A stretch of DNA of 64,000 bases from Marvania coccoides (lineage: Eukaryota; Chlorophyta; Trebouxiophyceae; Chlorellales; Chlorellaceae): the NCBI GenBank assembly GCA_963854735.1, contig OY978099.1, positions 1,612,001 through 1,676,000 on the forward strand, written 5' to 3'. The position numbers were made by a program, and so were the translations under genes. The number at the start of each line of letters is the position of its first letter. Position 1 is the stretch's first letter. Below, one piece after another: positions 53,238 to 64,000 of this stretch. The notes under the pieces are model-generated. The model did no database searches and had not been told where the DNA came from. It saw nothing but the letters and a program-made list of their open reading frames with translations.

Positions 53238-55065
53238 ATGGCGACGAACAATGAAGCGTTTCCAGGTGAGTTTGGTGCCTGTTTTGACGTATCTACGCTA
53301 TTGAGAGTGTCATGAGCTGCTGATCATGTTCCTAACCATGCTCTTTCCACACACTCACAACATCTGTGCAGCTCAATGGGCACAGCCTGACCCTATGGCT
53401 AACGAGCTGCTCCGACAAGTCCTGAGCGATGAAAATATCACATCCGAAGAGCTGGCAGCAGGTAAACATTTGGCTTCCCTCAGCGCCGAAACTGATCTTG
53501 CCCCAGATGGAGAGATGCCAATTGTATTTCTCACCTCCTCCTCTGGCTCTATGCAGGCGACGCCGCTGTGAAAGTTTGCTACGAGGGTGCAGGCACGGCG
53601 GCAGCCGTGGTGCAGCGAGTGGGCGCCCTGCTGGACACTCTTCAGCCTGGCACTTCAGCCATAGCAGCAGCAGCTTTGGCGGAGGCACAGCCAGACCCCA
53701 AAACGGCCGCTTCTGGCGCAGGCACAGCTGCTGTTGCTCCCGTGGCGCCTTCAGGCGACGTCACCCCCCGCCCCAGCGCCCCTCCCCCACCCAAACGCAA
53801 GCGCACCCCAAAGTCTGCCGCTGCCGCCTCGCCAAATTTAAAGGACGGCCAGCTCGAAGGCGCGGTATCTCCGGGTGCCGCAGGAGTGGGCGTGAGCAAG
53901 GGGCTGAAGCACTTTAGCGTGAAGGTATGCGAAAAGGTACAGAGCAAGGGCACCACCAACTACAACGAGGTGGCTGACGAGCTAGTTAAAGAAATGGCGG
54001 CAGACGCGGCGGCGGGGCTGGGGGACGGCGCATACGACGAAAAGAACGTGCGACGGCGCGTGTACGACGCGCTCAACGTGCTGGAAGCGCTGGGCATGAT
54101 TTCAAAAACGAAGCGCGACATCGGTTGGATCGGGTGGCCTGCCGCGCTGGGGCACGGCGAGTCGGAGCGGGAGCGGCTGGAGGGGGAGCGCGCGCGGCTG
54201 GCGGCGCGGGTGGAGCGGAAGAAGGCTGCGGCAGAGGGCGTAGTGACCAAGGCGTACTGCCTGTCCAACCTGGTGCTCAGGAACAGGGACGCCCCTATGC
54301 AGGCGCTGACTCAGGCCAAGGCCGCGGGGCTGCACGCCCCCAACCCCCTGCAGCTCCCCTTCATGCTGGTGCACGCCCCCGCTGAGGCCGAGGTTGACAT
54401 TCAGGTGTCCAACAACGAGCGCACGGCGCAGCTCAACCTGCACAAGTGAGGATGAAGATATAATTGCGCGTTGGTTTGCGTGCTTGATTTGAATGTCAGC
54501 TGCACGGGCGTAGCAATTGCAATAGCCTGCTTTCGTTCTCTTCTCTAACGCATCTTCTTTTCTTTCTTTCTTCTCCTACTGCAGTTGGCCATTCCAGGTG
54601 TTTGATGACGAGCAGGTAATGAAGCTGATGGGCTTTGGCGGGCCGTGCCTGGAGCTCTTTTCTCCGCCAGGGGGAGAGCAGCTCGCGGCAGTCCCAGCTC
54701 CAGCGCCTGCTCCAGTTGCTCCTGCTGACGAGCACGGGCAGGGAGCGGCAGCAGAGCTGTTGCAGCACCAGCTGCAGCTGCAACGCCAGCTGCAACAACA
54801 ACAACAGCAGCAGTTGCAGCAATTTCAACTGCAATTACAGCAGCAACAGCAGCATCACCACCAACAGCAGCAGCAGGGGCAACACCCGCAGAGCATGGAG
54901 GCGCTTGTCGCAGCAGACACGCCCCTCAAGGTCGCTCCCCCTCTGCTTAGCGGCATCTCCGTACTGAGCCCCTCCTCAGCAGTGTCCGCAATGGACCTGG
55001 GCCCTCTGGAACCTCGTCAACAGCAGCAGCAGCAGCTCGTCTTGCGCCCCACTTTCAACAGTTAA
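53238..55065 (+). CDS. DP: E2F dimerisation partner (DP) transcription factor
   Basis: Partner of E2F in G1/S transcription. Four exons: 53238-53265, 53372-53461, 53557-54445 and 54585-55065 (495 aa). A basic PPPPKRKRTPKSAA stretch (likely NLS) precedes the DNA-binding winged helix GLKHFSVKVCEKVQSKGTTN ... YNEVADELV ... EKNVRRRVYDALNVLEALGM, the DP signature including the RRRVYD recognition helix. The DP dimerisation region follows (KRDIGWIGWP, ERKKAAAEG ... YCLSNLVLRN ... LQLPFMLVHAPAEAEVDIQV) and the conserved FDDEQVMKLMGF. The last ~140 residues are Gln/His-rich (long CAG/CAA tracts), longer than in plant DPs. The two small first exons are supported by phase and clean borders but are less certain than the rest. 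Confidence 0.92.
54760..54880 (+). repeat. Gln-codon tract in DP C-terminus
   Basis: Mixed CAG/CAA/CTG-rich run encoding LQQQQQQQLQQ-type sequence interrupted by Leu, Phe and His. Prone to length polymorphism. Confidence 0.8.
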
Positions 55066-55341
55066 GAATCGGAGCCAGATAGTTTTCAATAAGTCCCCCC
55101 CCCCCTCTCTCTTCTTTTCCCTTCTCCAATAAACTGTTTTTCAATTATTTTCTTGTTTTAACGTCTTTTTTTTCTGTACGCCAGGAATTCTTCTGGATAC
55201 AAAATGTTAAATTTTCAACTGTGTACTCGATTTCCGTTCTCTCTTTTATTGGCTCAAAAATAAAAAAATAAAAAATAGCGAATACTTTTGATGATTTGAA
55301 AAAATTGTTCGTTTGTAATTATATTATTTTGCAAACTTCAT

Positions 55342-56424
55342 TCATCGTTGGATGTCTTTGATGCCGAGGAAGGCAGCAAGCCCACGCTGCAGCCTGGGAG
55401 GCCACCTCCTGTTGGTCTTCAACCACTGCAAGTCACGGTACCGCGGATCGCTCACCCTGCCCCACTCCTCCTCAGCCTGCAATAACAATAAAAAATTAAA
55501 AAATAATGAGCAGCGTGGAAATGTATTATTTTGATGTACTGATGAGAAGGGCTCGCTCACCTTGGCCTGCAGCCCAACGTCCCACAGCGCGGCAGTCAGC
55601 GCCGCCCTCACGTCCGCGAACTCTGGGTAGCGCCTCAGCAGCGCCCGCATCTGCCTGAACGCGGCGTCGTCCCGACCCAGCTCAAAGTCAGCCAGCGCCT
55701 TGTTGGCGGCGGCAAACGAGAACTGTGGAGCCAGCTGCGCAGCGCGGCCGTACTTCTCCGCTGCCCCAGCCCAGTCCCCGCTCCCTGCCAGCGCATTGCC
55801 GTAGTTGTTCCAAGCGGAGGGATCAGAGGGGGCAGCAGCCAGGACAGCCTGGTAGTCGACGATGGCCTCATCAAAGCGACCCAGCGCCTCCAGGACAACC
55901 CCCCGGTTCAGCACAGGGTCCACAGACCAGGGACACAGCTTGATTGCTTCGTTGTAGTCACCCAGCGCCGCCTCCAGATTGCCCTGCCGGGAGCGGGCAT
56001 TGCCGCGGTTGCCGTATGCGCGGCCCACCACGTCAGCGCCCCAAGGGGTGTCCACGCCGCCGTATTCTGCGATGATTTTGGACCAAAGCGCCTCTTCTTG
56101 CTGAACGTCACTCGCATTGAGGGCGTCTTGCACCAGCTGTGCAGCGGACCTCAGCCGGGGGTCGGCGGCGTCATAGAGGGATTGGTCGGGGGCGTCAGCT
56201 AGTCGCACCACGGCCGGCAAAACAGGCGCGGCAGTTGCCCAGGCAGGAAGAGTGGTCGGCAGACGGAGGCCACATAATAAGACAGCTCCGCCCAAGAGCG
56301 CCCGCCGATCGACCGCTGCTGCCGCTGGTTGAGGCACGCTTGGCTTAGATCGTGCAGGGATGGAGGGAGGCAAGGCCCGCTGCGTGCTGCACGTTTTGAT
56401 CACTAGATTTTGTTGGCAAACCAT
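55342..56424 (-). CDS. Thylakoid-lumen TPR protein
   Basis: Two exons, 56424-55561 and 55476-55342, 332 aa. Tetratricopeptide repeats at about residues 125-260: AYGNRGNARSRQGNLEAALG, DPVLNRGVVLEALGRFDEAI, and SAWNNYGNALAGSGDWAGAA. The N-terminus has a transit-like Ser/Pro/Gln region then DRRALLGGAVLLCGLRLPTT and a PAWATA cleavage site: twin Arg, hydrophobic core and Ala-x-Ala, matching a bipartite Tat-type lumen signal. The C-terminus RVSDPRYRDLQWLKTNRRWP is conserved-looking. TPR proteins of this type usually scaffold photosystem assembly or repair; the partner is unknown. The ATG at 56424 is the first in frame. Confidence 0.85.
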   Translation of the reverse strand: MVCQQNLVIKTCSTQRALPPSIPARSKPSVPQPAAAAVDRRALLGGAVLLCGLRLPTTLPAWATAAPVLPAVVRLADAPDQSLYDAADPRLRSAAQLVQDALNASDVQQEEALWSKIIAEYGGVDTPWGADVVGRAYGNRGNARSRQGNLEAALGDYNEAIKLCPWSVDPVLNRGVVLEALGRFDEAIVDYQAVLAAAPSDPSAWNNYGNALAGSGDWAGAAEKYGRAAQLAPQFSFAAANKALADFELGRDDAAFRQMRALLRRYPEFADVRAALTAALWDVGLQAKVSEPFSSVHQNNTFPRCSLFFNFLLLLQAEEEWGRVSDPRYRDLQWLKTNRRWPPRLQRGLAAFLGIKDIQR

Positions 56425-56640
56425 CCCACCAGTGCTGCTGCGCAATTCTTTATTTTAAATCAGTCTTTATTTTAAATTGAAGAAGGAATGTTACAAATAA
56501 AAAAATGTATCAAAATCAAAGAGAATTTTCTATAAAAAGAAGAACAAGAAAAAACGAAGCTGCCGAACGAACTGGAACTTCTGCTGCAATCGTAGCTTCA
56601 TGTCGCGCAGTGGAGAGCTGCTGCCTGGTGATGCAACGGC

Positions 56641-58813
56641 TTAAAGCTCGTCGTGCGAGCCCAGGTCCTCCTCTCCGCCCATGCCGCCGTCGCCTCCAGG
56701 CGCGCCTCCGCTCTCTGCGTACACCTTGCTCACGATAGGCTGCGCCACGTCCTGCACCTCCTTGAGCTTCTCCTCGTACTCCTCCTTCTCGGCATCGTGG
56801 TTGGCGTCCAGCCACTGCAGCGCCTCCTCCACCGCCTTCTCCACCTTCTCCTTGTCCTCCGCGGCCAGCTTCTCGCCCAGCTTGTCGCCCACCGTCTGCT
56901 TCATGGAGTAGCAGTACGTCTCCAACGAGTTGCGCGCGTCGATCTTGGCCTTGACGTTCTTGTCCTGCTCCGCAAAGTCCTCAGCCTCTTTCACCATGCG
57001 GTCAATGTCGTCCTGGCTCAGCCGCCCCTTGTCGTTGGTGATGGTGATCTTCTCGGTCTTGCCGCTGCCCTTCTCCACTGCAGCCACGTTCAGGATGCCG
57101 TTGGCGTCGATCTCGAAGGTGACCTCGATCTGAGGGGTGCCACGGGGTGCGGGCGGGATGCCAGTCAGGTCGAACTGGCCCAGCTTGTGGTTGTCCTTGG
57201 TCATGGCGCGCTCGCCCTCGTACACCTGGATGGACACGGTGGTCTGCTGGTCCTGGTAGGTGGAGAACACCTGGGACTTTTTGGTGGGGATGACGGTGTT
57301 GCGGGGGATGAGCTTGGTCATCACCCCGCCCACGGTCTCAATGCCCATGGACAGCGGGCACACGTCCAGCAGCAGGATGTCCTTGACCTCGTCGCCGCCC
57401 TCGCCGCCCAGGATGCCGCCCTGCACGGCCGCGCCGTAGGCCACCGCCTCGTCGGGGTTGACGCCCTTGTTGGGCTCCTTGCCGTTGAAAAAGTCCTTGA
57501 TGAGGGCCTGCACCTTGGGGATGCGAGTGGACCCACCCACCAGAACGATCTCGTCGATCTGGTCCTTCTTCAGGTTGGCATCGTCCATCGCCTTCTTCAC
57601 CGGGATGATGGTTTTCTTGAACAGGTCGGCGTTGAGCTCCTCGAAGCGGGCGCGGGTCAGGGGCTCGCTGAGATCAATGCCGTCCACCAGGGACTCGATC
57701 TCCACGCGCACCTGGTGCTGGGAGGACAGGGCGCGCTTGGCGCGCTCCGCCTCGCGGCGCAGCTTCTGCAGCGCACGGGCATCCTTGGACACATCCTTAT
57801 CGAACTTGCGCTTGATGAGCTTGATGAAGTACTCCATCACGCGCTGGTCAAAGTCCTCTCCGCCCAGGTGGGTGTCTCCCGAGGTGGAGATGACCTCGAA
57901 GACGCCGCTGTCAATGGCCAAGATGGACACATCGAAGGTGCCGCCCCCAAGGTCGAACACCAGGATGTTCTGCTCCTTGCCCTTCTTGTCCAGGCCGTAG
58001 GCGATGGCGGCGGCGGTGGGCTCGTTGATGATGCGCACCACGTTGAGCCCCGCGATGACGCCGGCATCCTTGGTGGCCTGGCGCTGGGCGTCGTTGAAGT
58101 AGGCCGGCACGGTGACCACGGCGTGCTTGACGGACTTGCCCAGGAATGCCTCAGCGGTCTCCTTCATCTTGGTGAGGATCATGGCGGAGATCTCCTCGGG
58201 GGAGAAGGTCTTCTTCTCGCCGTTCACCTCTACAGCAACGTAAGGCTTGCCCTTGTTGTCGACGATCTGGTAGGACACCAGCTTGGCGTCGCGCTGCACC
58301 TCGGCGTCGCTGAACTTGCGGCCGATGAGGCGCTTGACGTCGTAGACGGTGCGGTGGGGGTTGACGGTGGCCTGGTTCTTGGCGGCGTCGCCGATGAGGC
58401 GCTCGCTGTCGGTGAAGGCCACGTAGGAGGGGGTGATGCGGTTGCCCTGGTCGTTGGCCACGATCTCCACCTTGCCGTTCTTGTACACACCCACGCAGGA
58501 GTAGGTGGTGCCTGTTGATTGTGGTGTATGTGGGGGGGGGAGGGAGGCGGTTAGGCGGGGGGTGGGTGGAGGTAGTTGGGAGCGGAAAACAAAGGGCGCG
58601 TACGCCCAAACTCACCAAGATCAATGCCAATTACGGTGCCCAGTTTCTCGGGCTCGTCGGCTAGGACGGTCACGGCCAGTGCCGCGGCTGCAGATCGGGA
58701 GAGAACATAATGTGGGGTTGATGAGCGGGCGTTGGGGACGAGGGGACGAGGGGGGAGCGGCAGCAGCTAATGGCAAGCTTACCTAGAATCAACAAAAAGC
58801 GGCCACACTTCAT
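56641..58813 (-). CDS. BIP: ER lumenal HSP70 (BiP)
   Basis: Main ER chaperone. Three exons: 58813-58783, 58687-58616 and 58511-56641 (657 aa). The first two exons encode the signal peptide [20 protein letters not shown] and the start of the ATPase domain; [20 protein letters not shown] is split by intron 2. Signatures: [28 protein letters not shown], and the substrate-binding domain. The C-terminus SHDEL supplies the HDEL ER-retrieval signal. Introns sit near the 5' end, as in the mtHSP70 gene. Head to head with GRP94. Confidence 0.97.
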
Positions 58814-59085
58814 GGCGCCGCTGGGTCCAAACAAAAAAGTGGGGGAACCGAGCGATGGACACAAAAGCCGACGCTGGCGGCGAAATGCGCGATCGGTTGA
58901 TACGCAGGTGGGCGCGTAGAAGGGTACAGCAAAATAAATGAAATATTCCTGCCTTTTCTGAGGCAAGAGAACGTTTTTTATTCTAGAAATTCTCTCACTT
59001 TACAGCACATAGAAGAAAGGAAGGAACAAAACAAAAAGTCGGTTTCGTTATTCACAGCAATTCATTTGCAAAGTAAACCGCTGCG
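58814..59085. promoter_or_regulatory. 272-bp shared divergent promoter of BiP and GRP94
   Basis: The two major ER chaperone genes diverge from this single short interval, so it probably co-regulates them. TTCTAGAA at 58981-58988 is a perfect TTCnnGAA heat-shock half-pair, continuing ATTC. I saw no animal ERSE (CCAAT-N9-CCACG) and no TGACGTG box. Confidence 0.6.
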
Positions 59086-61802
59086 ATGAAGGTTTGGGCT
59101 GTGGCTTTGGCTGTGTGCCTGCTGGCAGGCGCCCCAGCGCGCTGTCTGGCCGAAGACGCTGCCAGGTGAGGATGAGAAAATGCGTGGGGGATCTGGGGGC
59201 GGGAGACCAAGAGAGACCCGTCTTTGGGACGTGATTGCAAATTGAACCTCAGATCGCCGCCAGCCGCCCCTTCTGACGCCCCGTTTGCCCTCTGTTTGCA
59301 GCGCTGACGCTGCCTCCAAGCGCTCTTTCCGCCCTGGCGCCGAGACCCTGCCCTTCCAGGTGCGTGGTTTGGAGAGGAACTGCTCATTTTTTCACTTTGA
59401 TGGGCTGGTTGCGTGTCATTGCCCCAACACACATTTTTTCACAACTTCCGCCCCAACTACTTACCCACCTATTTCTTGCACAGGCCGAGGTCAGCCGCCT
59501 GATGGACATCATCGTTCACAGCCTGTACTCCAATAAGGACATCTTCCTGCGCGAGCTCATCTCCAACGCCGCCGACGCCCTGGACAAGGTGCGCTTCCTG
59601 TCGCTCACGGACCCCGCCGCGCTGGGCACCGGCGATGCCGCCACCCTGCCTTTTGATATCAAGCTGTCTGTGGACGCCGACCGGAAGGTGCTCACCCTGC
59701 GCGACACCGGCGTGGGCATGACCAAGGAGGACCTCGTCAACAACCTGGGAACCATCGCGCGCTCCGGCACAGCAGCCTTCCTGGAACAGATGCAAAAGGG
59801 GGGCGACCTCAACCTGATTGGCCAGTTCGGCGTGGGCTTCTACTCCGTGTACCTGGTTGCCGACTACGTGGAGGTGATCACCAAGCACGCCGGGGACGCC
59901 ACCCAGTGGGTATGGGAGTCCTCTGCCTCCGGCGAGTTTGCCATCAGCGAGGACACCTCGGGCGTGCCCTTGGGGCGCGGCACCCAGATCAACATCTACC
60001 TGAAGGAGGAGGCCAAGGAGTATGCGCAGGAGGCCAAGCTGCGGGAGCTGGTGCAGCGCTACTCGGAGTTCATCTCCTTCCCCATCTCGCTGCTGGTGGA
60101 GAAGACCGTGGAGCGGGAGGTGCCGGTTGAAGACGCCGCCGAGCAGGCTGACGCTGATGCTGCCACTGACGCTGTCGTCGAGGAGGAAGGAGACGAGGAC
60201 GCAGACAAGGCCCCCAAAACCAAGAAGGTCAGCGAGACTGTGCGCGAGTGGGAGGTGCTGAACGACTCCCAGGCGCTGTGGCTGCGCCCCCCCGGCAATG
60301 TGTCTGGCGAGGAGTACGACAAGTTCTACAAGGCGCTGGCCAAGAACCAAGGCGAGACCCCCCTAGCGCACTCCCACTTCCGGGCAGAGGGTGACGTGGA
60401 CTTCAAGGCGGTGCTGTACGTGCCTGCCTCCGCCCCTGCCGACATGTACGACAACTACTACACCTCCAAGCCGCGGGTGAAGCTGTACGTGCGCCGTGTC
60501 TTCATCTCCGACTCGTTCGAGGAGCTGCTGCCCAAGTGGCTGTCGTTCCTGGTGGGCCTGGTGGACTCCGACTCAATGCCGCTCAACGTGAGCCGCGAGA
60601 TGCTGCAGCTGGCGGAGGGTCTCAAGGTGATTCGCAAGAAGCTGGTGCGCAAGGCCATCGACATGATCCGCAAGCTGAGCGACGCCGAGGAGAAGGCGCG
60701 CGAGGGCGGGGACGAGGTGGGCGAGGGCAAGAAGGGCTGGCTGGGCCTGGGCAAGAAGGCCGCCGAGGAGGAGGCCGCCAAAAAAGTGGACAAGGCGGTG
60801 AAGGACTACGAGACCTTCTGGAAGGCGTTCAGCAAGGCGGTGAAGATGGGCGTGATTGAGGACACCGCCAACCGCCGCCGCCTGCTGCCCCTGCTGCGTT
60901 TCCGGTCCTCCACCTCTGGCTCCAACCTCACCTCGCTGGAGGCCTACGTCAGCCGCATGAAGCCCAACCAGACGGGCATCTACTACCTGGTGGGCACCGG
61001 CGGGGTGGACGAGCTGGCGCGCTCCCCCTTTGTGGAGACCCTGGTTGCCCGCGGCATGGAGGTCATTTATTTCACCGACCCTCTTGACGAGTACATGATG
61101 TCCCATGCCAGTGAGTACGAGGACCGCTCCTTCATCAACGTGTCCAAGGACGACCTGAAGCTGGAGGAGGGCGAGGACGAGAAGGCAAAGGAGAAGCGCG
61201 CCGCGGCGCACTACAAGGGGCTGGCCACCTGGTGGAAGGCCGCCTCTGGCGACGCCTCCATCTCCTCAGTCAAGACCTCCCGCCGCCTGTCCAGCGCCCC
61301 CTGCGTGGTGGTGTCTGGCAAGTACGGGTGGTCCGCCACCATGGAGCGCATCGCCAGGGCGCAGGCACTGGGCGACACCGAGCGCGCCACCTTCATGCGC
61401 GGGCAGCGCACCCTGGAGATCAACCCCCGCCACCCGCTCGTGAGGGAGCTGCGCGCGCGGTGGGAGGCCGACCCCGAGGACGCCGCTCTCAAGGCCAGCG
61501 CCAAGCTGCTGTACGAGGCGTGCCTGCTGGAGAGCGGGTTCTTGCTGGACGACGTCAAGGGGCACAACGAGGGGCTGATGCGGCTGCTGGGGTCGGAGAT
61601 GGGGGTGTCCGACATGGCGGCGCTGGAGGAGGAGGACTACCCTGAGATTTCTGACCTCGATAAGAAGTCAGAGGACAAGAGGGAGGGCGCCGGTGCCGGT
61701 GGGTTCTCTGCAGACTCGATGGACGAGGCTGAGATGCAGCGTATCATCGAGGAGGCCAAGGCCAAGGCGGAGGCTGCAGGCGCTGCCAAGGACGAGCTTT
61801 GA
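59086..61802 (+). CDS. HSP90B: ER HSP90 (GRP94/endoplasmin)
   Basis: ATP-dependent ER chaperone. Three exons: 59086-59165, 59302-59359 and 59484-61802 (818 aa). Signal peptide MKVWAVALAVCLLAGAPARC; then FRPGAETLPFQ joined to AEVSRLMDIIVHSLYSNKD. GHKL ATPase motifs: ELISNAADALDK, DTGVGMTKEDL, GQFGVGFYSVY. An acidic linker (EEEGDEDADKAPK), a middle domain and a C-terminal dimerisation domain follow, ending with KDEL. A family-unusual Gly/Lys/Glu-rich stretch around GKKGWLGLGKKAAEEEAAKK (near residue 460) resembles a short insertion. The 58-nt exon 2 is needed for the N-terminal strand. Confidence 0.96.
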
Positions 61803-63622
61803 AGAGGAGTTTCGTTTTGTTTTTTTGTTCTGTTTTTTATACCTGCAGCAACGTAATTGTTGGTGTGAGAAAAAAGGAGCAATTGTTCCCCTTTCAACTT
61901 TCTTCTTCTCTTCGATATGGCAAGTATAACTAAAGTTTTATCTCGCATTCATTCTTTAATTGTTGTGTAAGCATTTCATTCAAACGCTTTGGGCATATGA
62001 AGAAATTAATGCGCCTGGCAGTGCATGCGCAAACAGGAAACCAGAGGCATGGCACGCTGCAGATACGGTTATGGATTGCAATGTACTGTCGCGTGTTGCA
62101 CCACGGCGTTTAGCTCGCTTGTAAATGCGAATTGGGCAGGCAGATTCCCTCTGACCCCCCCACCCCCCGTCTCATTCAGCTTCATCCTCTTCTCTTTTCT
62201 GTGATGGCACAGCAACATAGTTTCTTATGTATTATTATAAAAAGGGGCGGTGGTGTACGGCCTTGTCAAGCCACAAAACAGTGCATTTAAATTGTAAAAA
62301 GGGACTTTTTTTCTTTTTCTTTCATTGACTGCATTATTTTCAGGGGACAAAGAGAGAGACTTTCATTTTGTTGCGACGTCGTGCTGTAAAAATTGCACAC
62401 AAGTGCGCACAAACACGGAAAAAGGAGAAAAGAAAACAAGCTGCAGCCCCCCCAAAAAGGATGAGGGGCACACATGGAGCGTGGATTAGCAGTGAGAGAC
62501 AGAGAAGGGAGGGGCCCGCTGCAAGTGCAACCACGCACGAGCAGACCCGGCACAGGGCATGCAATAATAACAAAAAACTAAAGAATAAAAGGGGCTGGCC
62601 TCGACTCTTGGCCAGGGAGGGTGCAGTACGGTGCAGGCCCCTCAAAAACGGCGCTGCACTGGCGCCCCCTGGACAGAGGTTGAGCTCAGCCCCACTTTAC
62701 TATTTGTCATGAGAGCTCGCCAGGGGCTCTTAGAATAAGAATGGTCGTTATCAGTGAACAAATGTGTACCGAAGAAAAACCACACGGTCAGCGTCCTCAA
62801 GGGGAGGAAAAGTGGAATAAGAAGGGGAAAAATGTTGTAGAAGACAAGGCATAAAGTAATTATGGGGCGCTCTCGTTGCGTTGATGTAATAATTTTAGTG
62901 TCAGCTGGGTCTGGTGGACCGAGGCAGGCACCCCACAACAAAATGGCGGGCGCTGCCGCGAAAAAGGTTTTAATTAAAGTCAATAAGCCAAGGGAAGCAG
63001 AAGCCAGGCCCCAGTGGACGATGACTGGGCTGGCTGCTGCAATCGATGGGAAAGGGGGGAAGTGCGAGAACAAAATGGATTTTATGAAAACACGCATGGT
63101 AGCACCCACAGAGCAAACGGAAAAAAAAGGTTCAGAAGGGGGCATTCCCCCGGCTGGACATCCAGGCGCTGCTCAGTGGTACCCCAGGCGCACGAAATGA
63201 AGGGGAAAAAGGGCAAGAAAAATGGGGGAGAGGCAAAAGGGTGTGGAAGTGAATATTGTGAACGCTCAGCGTCTCCGAGACTACCGCAAAACGATATAGA
63301 AAAAACAAGGCGACGCCGGCGCACGCTGTGAAAATGGTGGGGTTGTGCCAAAATAGGACATCGAGCTTGGGAACATGAAAAAAGAGGATGATAAAAACTG
63401 GGAGAAAAATACGGTAGGACCCCCCAACAGGTGGGTGGGTGGGTGGTGTGAAATGAAACATTAATGTTGGATAAAATGGGACGTTGCCTGCTAGAAAAAA
63501 AGTGATGAAATAAGAAAGAGGCAAGCCAGAGGGGAAAAAAAAGGGAAACGGTAACGGCATTATGTTATTTTTTCTTCTCTGTGGCTGGTGGAATGTGTAC
63601 GTAGCGAAAATCAAGGTCGAGT
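61803..63622. other. Long convergent intergenic region, purine-rich
   Basis: About 1.8 kb between the 3' ends of GRP94 (plus) and the next gene (minus). The plus strand from 62400 to 63560 is strongly A/G-rich with many GGGGAAAAA runs; on the minus strand this would be a pyrimidine-rich 3' UTR. No coding gene or RNA recognised. Confidence 0.5.
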
Positions 63623-64000
63623 TTAAGACCTAGTAGTCAACGTGGCGTTGATGAGGTCCAGCAGGCTGTTGCTCTTGCGCAGCTTCAGCCCCAGGGGTCC
63701 CGCCGCCTCCTTTGCTTGCATCAGCGACAGGAAGCCGTCGGGCAGGGGCATCGGCGTGGGCAGCAGCTTCTCTGGCGCCGGGGGAGGGCACAGGCTGGCC
63801 ATGGGCACGTCCACGGTGGTCCGAGTCTTCACGAGCAACGGGGCGCGGGCGGCAGCGGGGGCCACCTGCACCTGGGGAACAACCTGCTGAGGCTGGGGAG
63901 CCCTGGCAGGCAGCGGCGGAGGCAGCGGGCCACCCACAGGGGTGCCCCACACGCAGCCCGGCGCCAGCTGCGGCCACTGCGAGACGGGCGGCGCAGGCGC
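63623..64000 (-). CDS. C-terminal exon of an unidentified protein (partial)
   Basis: Open frame entering from the right edge and stopping at 63625-63623. It is Pro/Ala/Gln-rich (PPPLPARAPQPQQVVPQVQV), then PMPLPDGFLSLMQAKEAAG and LGLKLRKSNSLLDLINATL. The LKLRKSxSxLDLI segment resembles a short motif seen in some plant proteins of unknown function, but I cannot name the family. A GT after ACTACTAG means the apparent stop could instead be spliced out. Confidence 0.45.
   Translation of the reverse strand, partial: APAPPVSQWPQLAPGCVWGTPVGGPLPPPLPARAPQPQQVVPQVQVAPAAARAPLLVKTRTTVDVPMASLCPPPAPEKLLPTPMPLPDGFLSLMQAKEAAGPLGLKLRKSNSLLDLINATLTTRS

Noticed and set aside
56653..58518. 621-codon plus-strand open frame opposite BiP
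   Set aside because: Mirror frame of a GC-rich, biased HSP70 coding sequence; the translation is a His/Leu/Val-rich shadow with no domain, while the minus strand encodes a complete BiP.
1..64000. A multi-gene defence or biosynthetic cluster
   Set aside because: Neighbouring genes belong to unrelated housekeeping pathways, have their own promoters and introns, and show no shared theme beyond a few divergent pairs.

Overview
The window reads as nuclear DNA from a green alga (Chlorophyta; a Trebouxiophyceae/Chlorella-like lineage is plausible but not proven). Genes are GC-rich and interrupted by short GT-AG introns, mostly about 60-140 nt, while spacers and introns are AT-rich. The gene content is plant-like: LL-diaminopimelate aminotransferase, FAD4-type desaturase, thylakoidal processing peptidase, an RWP-RK-like factor, Ariadne E3 ligase and secreted proteins with a root-cap/VWD-like domain. 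No prokaryotic operons, CRISPR arrays, rRNA or convincing tRNA genes were seen. Exon boundaries below were worked out by hand from splice consensus, reading phase and family similarity.

Layout. 0-11 kb: 3' part of an SmD1 gene (-), a DUF155/RMD1-like membrane protein (+), a possible CDK-inhibitor fragment (-), a patatin-like lipase (+) and ORC3 (+). 11-17 kb: mitochondrial HSP70 (-) and two tandem secreted root-cap-domain paralogues (-). 17.8-23 kb: an SDR of the 3-hydroxybutyrate dehydrogenase type with a 5-nt micro-exon (+), an unknown membrane protein (+), and a protein joining a GATA-like finger to a TFIIS-N/LW-like domain (-). 23-30 kb: a large coiled-coil protein (+), a repeat/inverted-repeat island, a ubiquitin-like+LRR protein (-) and a ZIP9-type metal transporter with a GC-AG intron (+). 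30-38.6 kb: Ariadne RBR ligase (-), PRP22/DHX8 splicing helicase (+), RWP-RK-like factor (-).

40-50 kb: a small membrane protein (+), thylakoidal processing peptidase (-), peroxisomal acyl-CoA oxidase (+), LL-DAP aminotransferase (-), a broken copy of a 3-hydroxyacyl-CoA dehydratase gene (+), a GT31-like glycosyltransferase split by an in-frame TGA (-), and the intact dehydratase (+). 50-64 kb: FAD4-like desaturase (+), a DEG-like protein lacking catalytic residues (-), the E2F partner DP (+), a lumenal TPR protein (-), ER HSP70/BiP (-) and ER HSP90/GRP94 (+) head to head, and the 3' end of an unidentified gene (-).

Functional threads are loose, as expected in a eukaryote: folding (mtHSP70, BiP, GRP94), cell cycle and replication (ORC3, DP, possible KIP), lipid metabolism (patatin, ACX, HACD, FAD4) and splicing (SmD1, PRP22). 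Divergent pairs with short shared promoters recur: BiP/GRP94, LRR-Ubl/ZIP, Ariadne/PRP22, TPP/ACX and GATA-like/coiled-coil. I found no clear new multi-gene system. The strongest leads are the GT31 internal stop, the dehydratase partial duplication with a near-identical exon 2, the micro-exon, the GATA+LW architecture, the inactive DEG-like protein and the 26.7-27.4 kb repeat island.
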